Assembly: GCF_042477335.2 (NCBI RefSeq) | Contig: NC_091247.1 | Location: 6,966,501-7,030,500 of the forward strand | Source: Ovis canadensis | Lineage: Eukaryota > Chordata > Mammalia > Artiodactyla > Bovidae | Direction of reading: 5' to 3' | Length of the DNA: 64,000 nucleotides | Shown: piece by piece, positions 52,386 to 63,517 of the stretch | How the letters are laid out: every line of letters begins with the position of its first letter | Position numbering within the stretch: the stretch's first letter is position 1 | Made by a program: the position numbers and the translations under genes | Notes under the pieces: generated by a model | Told to the model about the DNA's origin: nothing | Database searches by the model: none | Seen by the model: the letters and a program-made list of their open reading frames with translations, nothing else

Positions 52386-53682
52386 CATAGGCTTTGCTGC
52401 AGACCTGTTAACACATCTGATTACAGGGGCTGCCCCACACTTCACTGGGGGTATTAGGAGGTATGGGGTCTACGTGTAATCCTTTCCTGCTACAACTGGG
52501 AAAAGTCTGAGTTCTGAACCTATGTAGCCAGGGATTTGGAGTCCAGGATGGTGGGCCTTTGTGGACTTAGCCGTTACTGTTCCCAGACCATCCCTGCTGG
52601 CCTTATATCACCTGCTGGTTCCTATTTTTCTCCTTTTCCAGTCTGAACTCCCAGCATCAGATCCACAGTCCAGTGTCTCAGGATAGAGGCCAGAGGTGCG
52701 TGCTCTGCATCCATGACTCCCTATGAGGTCCAGGCTACGCCTTCCAAGTAAAGTCCAGAGAAGCCGCCACTCAGCTGCACTGGTCCAAGGCAGGCCCAGA
52801 GTTGGTGGGCCGGGAGCTCATCGATGCGCCTGCCGGTGTTGGCCCCCCTGGCAGCCGAGAGAGGTGATCAGGCGTGGACGCGCTGTCTGACGTTTCTGTC
52901 GATGGCCTGGGGGAGGACTGAATGGTGAGTGTCTCCTTCCATCTCTAGCTGGGTGTGGAAGGTGTGAACAGCCCATGGGGAGGGAGTCGGTGCAGAATCA
53001 AAATGACTCTGCAGAAGGGAAGAGCAGCTGAAGATGAGGACCGACCTGCTGGAGAAGGAAAATCCACTCAGCAGAGGCCTCCTCCTGGCCTCTTCCCCAG
53101 CCTCTCTACCTCTAGGTTTGCCCCTTTGATCCGTCCTGCCAAAGTTCTAGATGAATCTTCCCAGTTAATCCTCCAAACCTTGATTATGAAGGCTGCTCAG
53201 TACCTGGCCCCACTGTCTCCCTCCCAGACACACACCTGGCTCCCCCACCTCCACGCCTTCATCTTTGTTGTGTCCTCATCTGGAACAGCATTGAAGGCGA
53301 ACTCACAGGCCAGTCCCCGATATCACAGGAGGCCAGCTTTCTAAAACTCCTTAGGCCTCTGCCTCATTTACTCAGCCTGCCCATTCCACATCTTCCTGGT
53401 TATCCCAGCGCTGCTTGCCCAGACTCCTAAAGTCTCCTAACTGGCCTCCCAGCCTTGGGTTCTGTCCCAGTGCCCAGCGGCCTGGCTGTTGAGGCCCTTG
53501 CTAATCACAGCTGCAGCCTTGTGGCTCACCTGGCTCCTTCCTTGACTTCCTTGCATCTGTTCAGTCCACCAAAGCTGCTTAGAGATCTTGGGTTCTCTGG
53601 GATAACGCTGGACTTCGAGACCTGCTTACATGTGGGTCCCTCTGCCAGGAGCACCTTTCCCTCCCGCTTAACCTGACCAACT
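52386..53682. other. Unique stretch with a possible L2 relic
   Basis: 53250-53680 has L2-like phrasing (tcatttactcagcctgccca, gggtccctctgccaggagca). 52830-52920 is relatively CpG-rich and is followed by a donor-like atggtgagtg at 52921. No exon is supported. Confidence 0.4.
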
Positions 53683-53811
53683 ATTTATTTATTTATTTGG
53701 CTTCTCCCGATCTCGGTTGCAGCATGTGGGATCTAGTTCCCTGACCAAGGACCGAACCTGGGCCCCCTGCATTGGGAGCACAGTCTTAGCCACTGGATCA
53801 TCAGGGAAGTC
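53683..53811 (-). mobile_element. CHR-type SINE
   Basis: Antisense: atttatttatttatttggct tail, gatctagttccctgaccaag core, actggatcatcagggaagtc head. Confidence 0.92.
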
Positions 53812-54059
53812 ACTTAGCCTGCCCAACTCTGACTCATTCTCCTAGACAGTGTTGATTCAACCTCCTCCAGGAAGCCTTCTTGGATTCAGGGTCCCTCCTC
53901 TTGTCTCCCAGAGGTCCTGCATCATTCGCATCTTCATACTTTCCTCTCCACTGAAAGTGACTGGTTTGCCAGGTCCCTCTGTCATGAGGACAGAGTCCCA
54001 CGCTGTCTTCTCCAGCCTGGCTGGGGCTCATGAAAGCCCAGAAAGAAGAAGTGGGAAAT

Positions 54060-54530
54060 GAAATAGCAACACTTATTGAGCTCCTGCTCCAGGCCAAGCT
54101 TTTCATGTGCAGCTCAGGGATTACTGGGCCTTTCTAACAGAGTTAGGTCACCATCTGGCCACACCCAGCAGTCCTGGGCTATTCTCCTTTAGTGCATATA
54201 ATGGGCATAACCCTGGATCCTATCCTCACTGTTGTGAGGATAAAGGACACAGCACATGTAAAATGTTAAACGCAGCCTCAGGTATTCAGTGAGCATTTAA
54301 TACTCCTATTGCTATTCATTGTTGGGGCTCTGGAGCCATCCTCTGAGGCTTCAAATTCAGGCTCCTCCAATTCCTTGGCTTTGTTACTTTGGGCAAGTAA
54401 CTTAACCTCGCTGGACCTCAGTTTCCTCATCTGTAAAATGGGACAAAGTACAGCCTTGTTTTCACTCTTTCTTATAGGGCTGTTGAGAAAATGAAATAAA
54501 TAAGTATGCATACAGACTCTGTATGATGCT
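54060..54530. mobile_element. MIR cluster
   Basis: An antisense start at ~54060-54120 (acacttattgagctcctgct), a sense 3' end at ~54185-54310 (ttgtgaggataaaggacaca, aatgttaaacgcagc), and a good sense copy at 54325-54520 (ggctctggagccatcctctg, acctcagtttcctcatctgt aaaatggg). 53812-54059 is unassigned. Confidence 0.7.
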
Positions 54531-54542
54531 TGCCTCAGGGAG

Positions 54543-54743
54543 GGTATGCTCAGTTCTCCAGTCATGTCCAATTCTTTGAGACCCCATGGACTGTAGCCCG
54601 CCAGGCTCCTCTGTCCGTGGAATTTTCCAGGCAAAAATACTGCAGTGGGTTGCTCCACCAGGGGATCTTCCTGACCCAGGGACTGAACCCACGTCTCCTG
54701 CTTGGCAGGTGGATTCATAACCACTGAGCCACCCAGAAGGCCC
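54543..54743 (-). mobile_element. Bov-tA SINE
   Basis: Antisense: tatgctcagttctccagtca at left, ccactgagccacccagaagg at right. Confidence 0.92.
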
Positions 54744-55309
54744 CTGGTGCAGGGAGATGGCCAAGCAAAGGCCAACTGTTATTATTACTGTCTCAGAATC
54801 ACCACTAGGGTCTCAATTCTGATCCTAGAATTGAGAACTGAGGAGACTTCAGATTCTGGAAAACCTTCCAGAATGACTGATCGGACTGGGGGCAGCGACA
54901 AATCTCAGAACTTGTGAAAATCCACTTCCTACTCCCTGCATTTCCTGAAAGCACTCTATCCCTCACCGATGGCGAGAGCTGCCAGAACGTTCTTCCTTGG
55001 ACCTCTGGTGACTCTGGGTTCCCATCCAAGCCTGGGTGGAAAGATGAGGTTAGCAGGGTGAATCCCAGAGCTTTCCAAGTTAGCCCAGAATTCAGCAAGG
55101 TGAGCTGCCTGGGATCCTGGGGAGGTCCACAGTTAGGAGGGTTGGCTGGACTCGACCTTCTCCAAGGCCTGCCAACTGGAGCCAAATGCAAATCCACTTT
55201 TGTTCCCTGGATTTCAGGCCCGGGGACCCAATAGGATGGAAGGGGGAGAGGAGAGAGAAGTGTAGGGTCTAAGCAGGAGGGAGGCAGGACGGGGACCCTG
55301 GGCAGCCAG
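54744..55309. other. Unique stretch, no gene seen
   Basis: No repeat or exon recognised. Long frames on the minus strand (to 208 codons, 54805-55431) lack domain-like content. Confidence 0.45.
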
Positions 55310-55590
55310 AAAGAAGGGAAGGGGTGTGGGAACCGCAGGGCATGGGGCAGGGCCGGCAGCGCTGGGAAAGGGAGCCTTGGGGAGGCGCGGGAGAGGGAGG
55401 CCTCATACCAGACACTGTCTAGACGCAGCAATTATTGTCAGCTCGGAACACCCAGGCTCTGCCGGCTCAGCTGAAAGGGAGCTTAACAAAGAGCCCAGAG
55501 AGGAAGAAAGCGGGGAGAAAAGCGCCCGCGGAGCCGGCTCCTGGCCTGTCGGGCTCTTTCTCTGCCCGGCTAGCCCCCTTTGTGCTCCAT
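55310..55590. promoter_or_regulatory. GC/CpG-enriched block, candidate regulatory element
   Basis: Local CpG enrichment (e.g. aaagcgcccgcggagccggc near 55518) with AT-containing motif islets cagcaattattgtcagctcg (55425-55444) and gagcttaacaaagagccc (55479-55496). It has the texture of a conserved regulatory element. No transcript structure is apparent. Confidence 0.3.
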
Positions 55591-56573
55591 CGATGTGAAA
55601 GCCAGCTCTGAGATGCCTGATGGGGACCCTGCTCCTCCTGGGCGCAGAGGGCCAGGCCAGGGTCACTGTGTGGGTTTTGGGGAGAGGGAGGAGGATGTCC
55701 TGCAGGGGAAATGCATTTTGCACTTGAGTTTATCTATCTGGAGGAGGGTGGTGGGAATGGAATCCCGAATCCCAGGGAGAGAGCAGGCCTGAGAATTTGC
55801 ACCCTTCCTGTCCTGTAGGGCCAGTTACCAATTCCTCTGAGCCTTTCTCTTCTCACCTGCAACAATACCACCACCCAACCCATGGTGGGACATGGCAGTA
55901 AGCCCAATTCTCTTCCACTTTGGAGGCCTGCAACCCATACCGATGGGGACGCTTCAGGGCTGCAGGTGACCTGGGACAAGCCCCTTTCCTTGCTAAGGGC
56001 CTTACCTCCACCATTTCTCTGCCTCTGCCATGATTAGGCCCATTTTCCAGATGAAGAAACTGAGGCACAAGGGGCCAGTGCTCACAGCCAGCCAGGCAAC
56101 GAGTTTGGATGCAAGTTTGTTCCTTCAGCATCACCTTGACTTTATGATGTGCACACACCCTGGGGAGTTGTGTGCTAACGGTAGGTAGCAGGACTGATGG
56201 GAAAGCCACAGATCCATGTGGCCCAAGAGTCTCAAGGTGAGGCCAGAGCTGCAGGTGGTCAGGCCACAGCGCCAGCCACTATCTGGAATCAGGCCTCAGC
56301 TGAGCCACTGGACCCTTGTATTAAGGGCCGCCCCAGGCTAAGCAGACCCACCCTCCCACCCTGAGAGAGGACCAACTGGGACCCACGGTGGGAAGCGGGC
56401 GTGGGTGACCCTGGGTCGCTGCAGCAAGGCTTCCTTTGCCCCCTGAAGTAGTTGAAAGCATACAGACATTGCCCCCGCCCCAGTCAATAACCCAATAACC
56501 CAGCACTACCTGCCCCAGCTCCTTTGGGGAGGGGGTCAGATGCTGCTTCCAGGTTCCACAGAGGTTTCATGTC
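55591..56573. other. Unique stretch with one MIR relic
   Basis: Antisense MIR core at ~56015-56115 (cccattttccagatgaagaa actgaggcac). The rest is unassigned. Confidence 0.5.
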
Positions 56574-56598
56574 TGTGTGTGTGTGTGTGTGTGTGTGT
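56574..56598. repeat. (TG)n microsatellite
   Basis: 25 bp of uninterrupted TG dinucleotide repeat; likely length-polymorphic. Confidence 0.95.
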
Positions 56599-56879
56599 CC
56601 AAGACTTCCAGAGCTGTGACTGGTAGCTGAGGTCCTCCAACATTCATCATCCCCCTTGAGCTGGTGGCCTGGTCAGACCACACTCTGGTCCTGGAGGATT
56701 CGGAGGTGTCCCCCAGGGCCCGCCTTGAGTGAAGATTAGGACACTCAGTGCAAGGGACACACGCACAGTTACTCTTACTCACCCACCCTATAGGCTGTCC
56801 CAGAGGTGTGCTCGTGACACGCCCCAGGCATTCACATCCCCACCTCCAGCCTCGGAGTGTAGGCACCAGCTGTCACAGG

Positions 56880-57440
56880 CTCATCCCTGCCCCTGCTGGT
56901 CACTGCTGATGCCCTCCCCATGTCCAGCATTGGAACATGCCTTCTTATGCTCCCCACTGACTATAACTTGGTTTCAGACCTCTTTGCCTGCAGTCAAGGC
57001 CATCAAGAACAGGCACAGTCCCACTTTCCGGAAGATTCCAGCACATTCCATGGGTCCTCATGTGGTTTCCTCATGTGGCCCTTCTCCTCTCTGCGCCTTT
57101 GCTCAGGCTGTTCCTGCAGCCTGTCCCCACCCTGGCCCAACACAAACACCTGACCTCCCGGGAGCCTGCTCCCCTGGCTGCCCTGCCGTAGGGGACAGCC
57201 CCAGCCGCCCTCCTTGCAGGAGCCAGAGCCTGGAACTGTCCTGGCACTTCCCTCCTCGGCCTCCTTTTCCCCCACACCAAGACACACCAGCTCCTGTGCT
57301 CTGGACCTCCCAGTCATGTCCAATGTCAGCCTCCCCTCCGTCTCAGAGGCCACTTCCCTGGCCAGGCTGCCATCACTCTCCTGGGAACTTGGGACCTCTC
57401 CGGTATCCACTTGTGTCCTCTACAGCCCAGGTGAATTTTG
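56880..57440 (+). mobile_element. L2-derived sequence
   Basis: gcctttgctcaggctgttcc tgcagcctg (57097-57125), ccttctcctctctgcgcc and ctccgtctcagaggccactt are L2 3'-region phrases. The 255-codon frame 56729-57496 runs through this relic and into a SINE, so I do not call it a gene. Confidence 0.55.
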
Positions 57441-57469
57441 CGGATCTGGTCTCCTCTCAGTGTTTGTGT

Positions 57470-57685
57470 ACATGCTCAATCCTCAGTAGTGTCTGACTCT
57501 TTGTGACCCCATGGACTGTAGCCCGCCAGGCTTCTCTGACCATGGGATTTTCCAGGCAAGAATACTGGAGTGGGTTTGCCATTTCCTTCTCCAGGGGATC
57601 TTCCCAACCCAGGAAGAGAACCTACGTCTTTTATGTCCGCTGCATCAGCAAGCAGATTCTTTATACTGTACCACCTGGAAAGCCC
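57470..57685 (-). mobile_element. Bov-tA SINE
   Basis: Antisense: catgctcaatcctcagtagt at left, gtaccacctggaaagccc at right. Confidence 0.93.
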
Positions 57686-57749
57686 TGGTCTCCCCTCTGC
57701 TCTGTAAAACTTCTGAAGCTTCCAGCCGCCTCTAGGACAAGGGCTACGG

Positions 57750-58115
57750 TCCGGCCACCCTGATGCTCTCTCGAGCCCTTGTGCCTTTAGGACCCACAAG
57801 CACGCCAACCATGCTCCCTCTACCAGTAACTCTGCCCTTAGTTAAGCCCCTCCAGTCCTCAGGCACCCCTCCTTCCTCCTTGCAGATCCCTCCCAGGACC
57901 CCTGCAGAGATCAGCCTCTGGGGACCAGCCCTTCCAGTGCCCCTCACAGTCCCCTGCCAGCCTGCCACCCCCTTGCCATTATTTAATGCATTATTCATAA
58001 TGGTTTGTGTAGCCTCCGCCTCCCCTGCAGGACGCTGAGCCCCATGTGGGCCGGCTGTGTCTGTCTTGTTTGTCACTGTGTCCCCTGCACCCTCCTCATA
58101 TGCCCCCTCTGGGTT
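57750..58115 (+). mobile_element. L2-like 3' relic
   Basis: ctccagtcctcaggcacccc, ttatttaatgcattattcat, ggacgctgagccccatgtgg and tcactgtgtcccctgcaccc fit a decayed L2 3' end. Confidence 0.4.
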
Positions 58116-58588
58116 TGGTGTTTGGCTTGGCTCCACCCTAAGCTGAACCCCTCCCTTGCAGAGCCATATGGGGTTTTCAGGGTGGTCTTCCTTGCCCCCT
58201 CCCCAGTGATCACCACCCAAACAAGGGCAAGTCAGGGGGCTGCTGTGGGCTGGAGAGCACCCTAGGGCAGAGCTGTGGCTGCCTGGTGCCCCGTACTCTC
58301 CAAGCCTCTGTGCGCCGCACAGCCCTGGATTGGGGATACCCAAGAGAGCGCTGCTTTCTGCTCAGGCTTGCTGAAGGCCAGGCTGGGAGGCCTGGGGTGG
58401 GTCCCATAGAAGCACCCCTGCCCTCAGCTAGGGGCCTGGGAGAGGAACCAGAGGGGTTCAGGAGGGGCGTGGCATGCCCCCTCCACATCCAGTCCCCTCC
58501 CAGAGACCCCCGGCTGGCTTCCCCCAGTCCCACTGGCCCTGCCTCTGGCTGCAGTCCCTCCCTGAGCGACCCCCCTGCCTGTCCCCTC
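58116..58588. other. Unique stretch, no gene seen
   Basis: No recognisable repeat or exon. Overlapping 110-199 codon frames on both strands are compositional. Confidence 0.45.
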
Positions 58589-58735
58589 CCAGCTCTTCCT
58601 TCCCTGGCCCCTGTCTCCTGCTCACCTTCCTTTTCCCTGCCCTCCCCCCTTCCCCATCTTCTCCTCTCCTCTGCCATCCTCTCCTCTTTTCTCTGAGTCC
58701 TTCTCCCTCGCCTCTTTCCTTTCTTCTTCCTGGGT
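58589..58735. repeat. Polypyrimidine tract
   Basis: About 147 bp almost wholly C and T on the plus strand (e.g. ctcctctcctctgccatcct). It is capable of triplex/H-DNA-like structure; low complexity rather than coding. Confidence 0.75.
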
Positions 58736-59090
58736 TAAAAATAATCAACTTTCTGGGAAGCAGCAGCTCCTGCTGTGCCGCCCTCCCCACACTTGGGAGC
58801 CCCTGAGAATAGCTTTCTGCGGTTCTCAGCTCGAGCCCCTCCTCTCTCCCACCACCCCCCCACCTCCTCCCCGCGAGCTGACTAATAAGCCTGGGCCTCA
58901 GCAGCAGAGCCAGCTTCTAGGCTAGAAAGGTTTAACTGCTTCGTGCCCAGAACCGGTGCGCGGGCCCCCAGCAGGCCAGCGGGGAATGGGTGCCCGGGTC
59001 GCGGACAGCCCCCGAAGCCCGCCGAGCTCTGAGCTGCACGTAGTAGATGCTCGATTAATTTTGGTGGTTCAATGAACTTTGACCTGTGAC
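58736..59090. promoter_or_regulatory. GC-rich candidate regulatory block with L2/MIR tail
   Basis: CpG-bearing segment (58940-59040: accggtgcgcgggcccccag, ccgaagcccgccgagctctg) next to motif-rich non-GC text (gagctgactaataagcctgg, 58875-58894). An L2/MIR 3' tail (acgtagtagatgctcgatta) ends it at ~59085. No exon is supported. Confidence 0.3.
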
Positions 59091-59459
59091 CACTAGACTG
59101 GCCTGTCCAGCTGCTTTTGCAGCTAACTTGGGACCTTGAGGGCAGCGAAGAGAAGTCGCAGACACCCCAGGGATAGGGAGGGGACGATGCTCTGGGGCCC
59201 GCATGGAGGGGGTGACGGGCTGGCGAGGCTCCTTCCGCTTGCCCGGGAGAACTCCTTGTCCCAGTGTGCTGTACACTGCCTAGGCAGGGCCAGGGTCGTG
59301 GCCGCTCTACGGTGGACCAAGGGCGGGGAGGGGCCGAAAACCGTTCTGGGATCCAAGAATGTTCACCAGCTAGTCGCGTCTTCAGCGATCTTCTTGCAAG
59401 AGGGGAAACTGAGTCTCAAAGGAGGCAGGACCTCTCTCCAGGTTCATATGCTGCAGACC
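59091..59459. other. Mostly unique stretch
   Basis: Possible antisense MIR core at 59395-59455 (gaggggaaactgagtctcaa). CpG moderately frequent; no exon is supported. Confidence 0.4.
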
Positions 59460-59720
59460 TTAAGGGTCCAGCACAGAGGTTTCCGCGGCTGTAAGGCTGC
59501 GCGGCGGGGAGTGGGGAACATCAAGGTCAAAGGTGAGGAGTTGGTGGGGAGGGATAGAACTGGAGCCCGGCGAGGACCCCCACGGGCGAGGATCCGCCCA
59601 CTCGCGAGCGGTCCCCGGCATTACCTCATCGCGGCGCGTGCCCATTGGCTGGTTCCCCCGGAGGCCGGCCCATTGCGGCGGAGCACGTTAACCCTTCCAG
59701 CCCCATGGGCTCAGCCTCGG
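59460..59720. promoter_or_regulatory. Small CpG-rich block with CCAAT-type motifs
   Basis: CpG-dense at 59575-59690 (gggcgaggatccgcccactc, catcgcggcgcgtgcccatt). An inverted CCAAT box lies in cccattggctgg (59641-59652) and a related cccattgcgg follows at 59670. Such a setting is compatible with a TATA-less promoter. Direction and transcript are unknown. Confidence 0.35.
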
Positions 59721-59824
59721 CCATGCCACTTGTTCCCTGGCCCCACGCAGCCTTCGGGGGTCCACGGGCCACGGAGATAGGGAAAGGTACTTGGGCGGGC
59801 GGGCCTGCGGTCAGAGGGCTCAGT

Positions 59825-60180
59825 GATTAGAGCACAAGTCAGCCAGCCTCGCTGGGGCCCCATCCTCCTCCTACTGGGCTGTGTGACCTTGGGCAACCGG
59901 CCTTACCTCCCTGAGCCTCCTCCGCTTGTTTTCTCAGCTGTAAAAAGAAATGAGTGATGTAACTCCTGCCCTTCCTAATCCCTTCCCCAGTACTTGCCAA
60001 GTGCCGGGCTCCGCGTTCCACATTGCCTCCTCACTGCAAGAGGTGCAGTTATGATTATGGGTTTTAAGAAGAGGAAACCGGCTCAGAGCCGCAAAGCACC
60101 TCCCAAGGTCACACAGCAGGAAAGTCACAGAGCTGGGATTTGACCCCAAGCCTGTGTGCATCCTGAGTCTGCATTCCTAC
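59825..60180. mobile_element. Opposed MIR pair
   Basis: Sense MIR at ~59825-59970 (tgggctgtgtgaccttgggc aacc, ttttctcagctgtaaaaa). Antisense MIR at ~59990-60175 (gaggaaaccggctcagagcc, caaggtcacacagcaggaaa, gctgggatttgaccccaagc). Confidence 0.75.
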
Positions 60181-61443
60181 CCAACTGGCAAAACCGTGCT
60201 TCTTCTGGGAGCTGCTGCTTCTAGGAGCTCCTGGTCCCAAAGGAGCCACATCCCCAGCTAGTCAGACCACCAGCAGCCACTGTGACCAGATAATACCAGT
60301 GACAAGCTGGAGAGCCAGGGCCTCGGGGGAGGAAAGGCTTCCTGGAGCAGGAAGGGCTGGAGGTGAACATTCAAAGGGGGAGGCAGGAGGACCTTGGGCT
60401 AAAGGCAGAGGATGGATGGATGGATGCACAGAGCTGGTGCGCAGGAAGTGGGGTCGGGAAGCTCTGAAGCCTGGAGGGTCTCCTGGAGCCAACCTCCTGG
60501 TCCAGGGTCGGCCACCGATGCTGATGTGGGACCTGGGAGGCGGCTTCTCTCTGGGCAGCACTGGAAGCAGCGGCACAAGCAGAAGCCCACATACCTGGTG
60601 TCTGAGTATTTACAAGTTATAAATCAAGCTAACGAAATGCTAAATAAAATATGTTCTGTCCTCCTTCCTTGACAAATACACCTTCCTAAGGACAAACACA
60701 CCTGGAAGGCTGGGTTTGCATTTAGAAATCACAGGCTCCTAGGGTCCACGCTGGAAGTGGCAGCATGGGGAGGGGCGACCTTGGCCTCCAGTTTCCACTC
60801 AACCCACTCTTTTCTTTCTGCCTCAGGTTTTGTTCTTTTCTGGGGGTGGGGGGAGGGTGTGCTTGGGTGCTGATGCTCCAGCCTGCATGAGTGAACTCTG
60901 CCCACACTCCCTGCAAACAGCCACCTCTTGGTCACCCCTCAGGATTAGAGGTGCCCAAACCGGCAGCTCAGACCATCCCCAGGAGGATGGGCCCAGGACA
61001 TGAGCTGAGGGCCACTGAACAGGGAATTTCATGGTCTCAGGAGCCCAGATCACAAATTCCTTGCCCTGTGAGAAAAGGCACAATCAGAAAAGGGCCAGAG
61101 TGCCACTCTCTAAACTGGGATTCGAGTCTGAGAACACCGCTGTGGTACCTGGGTGCCGCTACAGCTGGGGTGGCCCAAACTGGATGCAACCCCTCCCCTC
61201 TATTTGGAATTCGCTTCTGACCATCATTTCCCTCCATGCACCCTGACCCTGTTCGGTTCCCAGGTGCCATCCCCGACTCCTCCTCCTCTACCTCCACAAC
61301 CCCCAGCCCAAGACCCAAGGAGCTTCCCACTTAAAGAAGTCAGCTCCCTTCACCCTGTACCCACTGCCCCTACCCCAGTCCATGCTTGGCCCCCAGCTGC
61401 CACTCTCTGCCAGCCTCCCCATCAATATGCCCTCTATGTCCCC
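60181..61443. other. Unique stretch, no gene seen
   Basis: Includes a short (gatg)n run near 60411-60427. No repeat family or exon is recognised; frames around 100 codons occur on both strands. Confidence 0.45.
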
Positions 61444-61533
61444 TGGGAGTTGGCAATGGATAGGGAAGCCTTGCGTGCTGCAGTCCATGGGGTGGCAAAG
61501 AGTCAGACGCAACTGAGCGACTGAACTGAACTG
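61444..61533 (+). mobile_element. 90-bp BovB/Bov-A tail insertion with 8-bp TSD
   Basis: gagttggcaatggatagg to gaactgaactg, only the final 90 bp of the element. Flanked by atgtcccc at 61436-61443 and 61534-61541. Extreme 5' truncation. Confidence 0.9.
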
Positions 61534-61639
61534 ATGTCCCCCAGATAGATCTTTCTAATATGCTGGCCTGAGAGACCACTCCTTTCCCTCTCTACCCATC
61601 CCTGGCTCTCTGGTTTCATGAGGCAGTGTTTCCAGGCTC

Positions 61640-62000
61640 TGGACGTCTGCCTCCCCTCAGCTTCTCTTCCTCTCTCATCCCCTTTGGTTCTAAGCTCCAG
61701 TCCTTTGGCCCTTCCCTCCAGTCTGGACAGTTTCCTGTCCTTTCTGCCCCCCGGGTCTTCACTCATGTAGTTCCCTCTGCCTGGAACCATGCTTTCTGCT
61801 CTCCATCTTGCCAGTCTCAGCTTGAGTGGCCCCTCTCCAGGGGACCCTCCCTGAATCCCTGAACCAGAGAGACTCCAATGTGATGGGCTGATTTGCTCTG
61901 GAGTTACTGTTTCAGATGTTTCCCATCTGGACTGTAGGCACCAGGAAGGCAGACTTGGTCTGTCTTGCTCACTTCTCCATCTGAGTGTTGGCAGAGCAGT
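61640..62000 (+). mobile_element. L2 3'-end relic
   Basis: gttccctctgcctggaacca (61770), cagcttgagtggcccctctc, gactgtaggcaccaggaagg cagacttggtctg and gagtgttggcagagcag are in L2 order. Confidence 0.65.
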
Positions 62001-62088
62001 TAGCCCAGATGAGCCTCCCTTGAACTAGAAATCAGGAGACTGAGAATGGTATCATTGCATGCCGTGTACCAGGTCTTGTACACCTGCA

Positions 62089-62268
62089 TTAGTTCAGTTC
62101 AGTCGCTCAATCATGTCCGACTCTTTGTGACCCCACGGACTAAAGCACGCCAGGCTTCCCTGTCCATCACCAACTCCCGGAGCTTGCTCAAACTCATGTC
62201 CATCGAGTCGGTGATGCCATCCAACCATTTCATCCTCTGTCATCCCCTTCTCCTCCCGCCTTCACCTC
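62089..62268 (-). mobile_element. BovB 3'-end fragment
   Basis: Antisense tail agttcagttcagtcgctcaa, then gatgccatccaaccatttca. It ends abruptly at ccgccttcacctc. Confidence 0.92.
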
Positions 62269-62294
62269 ATAGTATATGCTTATTTCTCAAACCA

Positions 62295-62443
62295 TTTTTG
62301 CTTTTGTTTGTTTTGGGTGGGGGTGGGGGGCGGTTGGCCACACTGTGTAGCATGTGAGATCTTAGTTCCTGGATCAGGGATTGAACCAGTGCCCCCTGCA
62401 TTGGGAGCATGGAGTCCCAACCACTTGGACCACCAGGGAAGTA
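62295..62443 (-). mobile_element. CHR-type SINE
   Basis: Antisense: ttttgcttttgtttgttttg tail, gatcttagttcctggatcag core, ttggaccaccagggaagt head. A G-rich expansion (ggtgggggtggggggcgg) lies in its middle. Confidence 0.9.
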
Positions 62444-62444
62444 C

Positions 62445-62760
62445 TCACTTTTGAAATAGGAACTATTATTCTTCCCATTCTACAAAATGAGTAGACTGGA
62501 GCACAGAGGGTTCAGAGACTTAGGCTCACAGCAGACCCAGCAAGCAACAGACCCAGACTGAAGCTGGGCAGTTGAGTTCCGAAGCTCAACCACCTCCCTC
62601 CTTCCACCTAGTCCCAGCTGGGCCAGTACCTTGCTGTGTGCCCCTGGACCAGTGTCTCCACTTCTCTGAGCTGAAGCTTTCCTGCATAGGCAATGTAGGA
62701 TTGCCAAAGTGGTGATCCCTGAGATCTCTTCCAGCCTGACATCCTAGGGTCTCATGATAC
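62445..62760. mobile_element. MIR-type pair
   Basis: Antisense at 62445-62575 (aactattattcttcccattc, cttaggctcacagcagaccc). Sense MIR-like at 62605-62760 (ttgctgtgtgcccctggacc, gagatctcttccagcctgac). Confidence 0.6.
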
Positions 62761-62806
62761 TTCCTGGGATGTTCCCCTGGTGCTCTGCCCTTAGGTGAGC
62801 ACCTGC

Positions 62807-62869
62807 TCTCGGCCCCGCCTCCTCAGGTCTCAGCCCCGCCTCCTCAGTTCTCAGCCCCACCTCCTCAAG
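62807..62869. repeat. Three 21-bp tandem repeats with GC boxes
   Basis: Units start tctc at 62807, 62828 and 62849. The first two carry gccccgcctcctcag and the third has gccccacctcctcaa. Each of the first two contains a GC-box-like ccccgcctc. On the minus strand the 21-bp period gives a 7-residue repeat in a 66-codon frame, which I regard as coincidental. Confidence 0.85.
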
Positions 62870-63339
62870 ACTTTCTGTGGAGGTCCTGCAATTGGTGCCC
62901 AAGGACTTGAATGGATGGCAAACAGTTGGGTGTGAGTTAGGCAAGGTGGATGGGGGTGGTCAGTACTTAGAAGCTGTGGCTGATCTTCTTTTTTTAATCA
63001 GTGAGTCACAGGAGGCAGGGCCCATGGCTCACCCAACCCACTTGACCCCGTGGTTCTAGAACTCATCTAAATTTGAAACATTCCACCTCAGACAGATAGG
63101 AGCCCAGAGTACCCAGACAGATACCAATCATCTCGCCATCACAGCCAGCTGGTGCTGGGGCTCCTCTCAAAGGGACCGCTCATACCCTCCCAAAGCTGAG
63201 CTGCTAGGGACTGGGATTCAGGCAGAAGTGGGAGGCCAGTGGTTCAGGGGGCCTGAGCAGTCACGTCCAGGGGCCACTTGGAATAGAGCCCAGCTAGAGT
63301 CTCCGTGCGAGAGAGGACACTTCACCATATCTCAGGGTT
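62870..63339. other. Unique stretch, no gene seen
   Basis: No repeat family or exon is recognised. Confidence 0.45.
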
Positions 63340-63475
63340 TTGTCACAAGAGTTCTGAGGGATATGCACCCATTTTTCCAGAGGAGGACACAACATGAAGA
63401 GTCGGAGAGGGACGGGACTTGCCCAAAGTCACACAGCCAGGAGGAAGAGTCTGGAGTTTGCTCTTAATCACTCTG
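63340..63475 (-). mobile_element. MIR relic
   Basis: cccatttttccagaggagga, gacttgcccaaagtcacaca and cttaatcactctgcctc are antisense MIR in order. Confidence 0.65.
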
Positions 63476-63517
63476 CCTCAGGCGAAGGTGTTCAAAACGT
63501 GTTCCTAGACAGAATGA

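Noticed and set aside
54805..55431. 208-codon minus-strand open frame
   Set aside because: Pro/Leu/Ser-rich, no domain, no conserved motif; overlaps a plus-strand frame of similar quality.
56729..57496. 255-codon plus-strand open frame
   Set aside because: Runs through L2-derived sequence and ends inside a Bov-tA SINE. Pro/Ser/Cys-rich with no recognisable domain.
59136..59780. 214-codon plus-strand open frame
   Set aside because: Crosses a probable MIR relic and a CpG block; no domain-like sequence, compositional.
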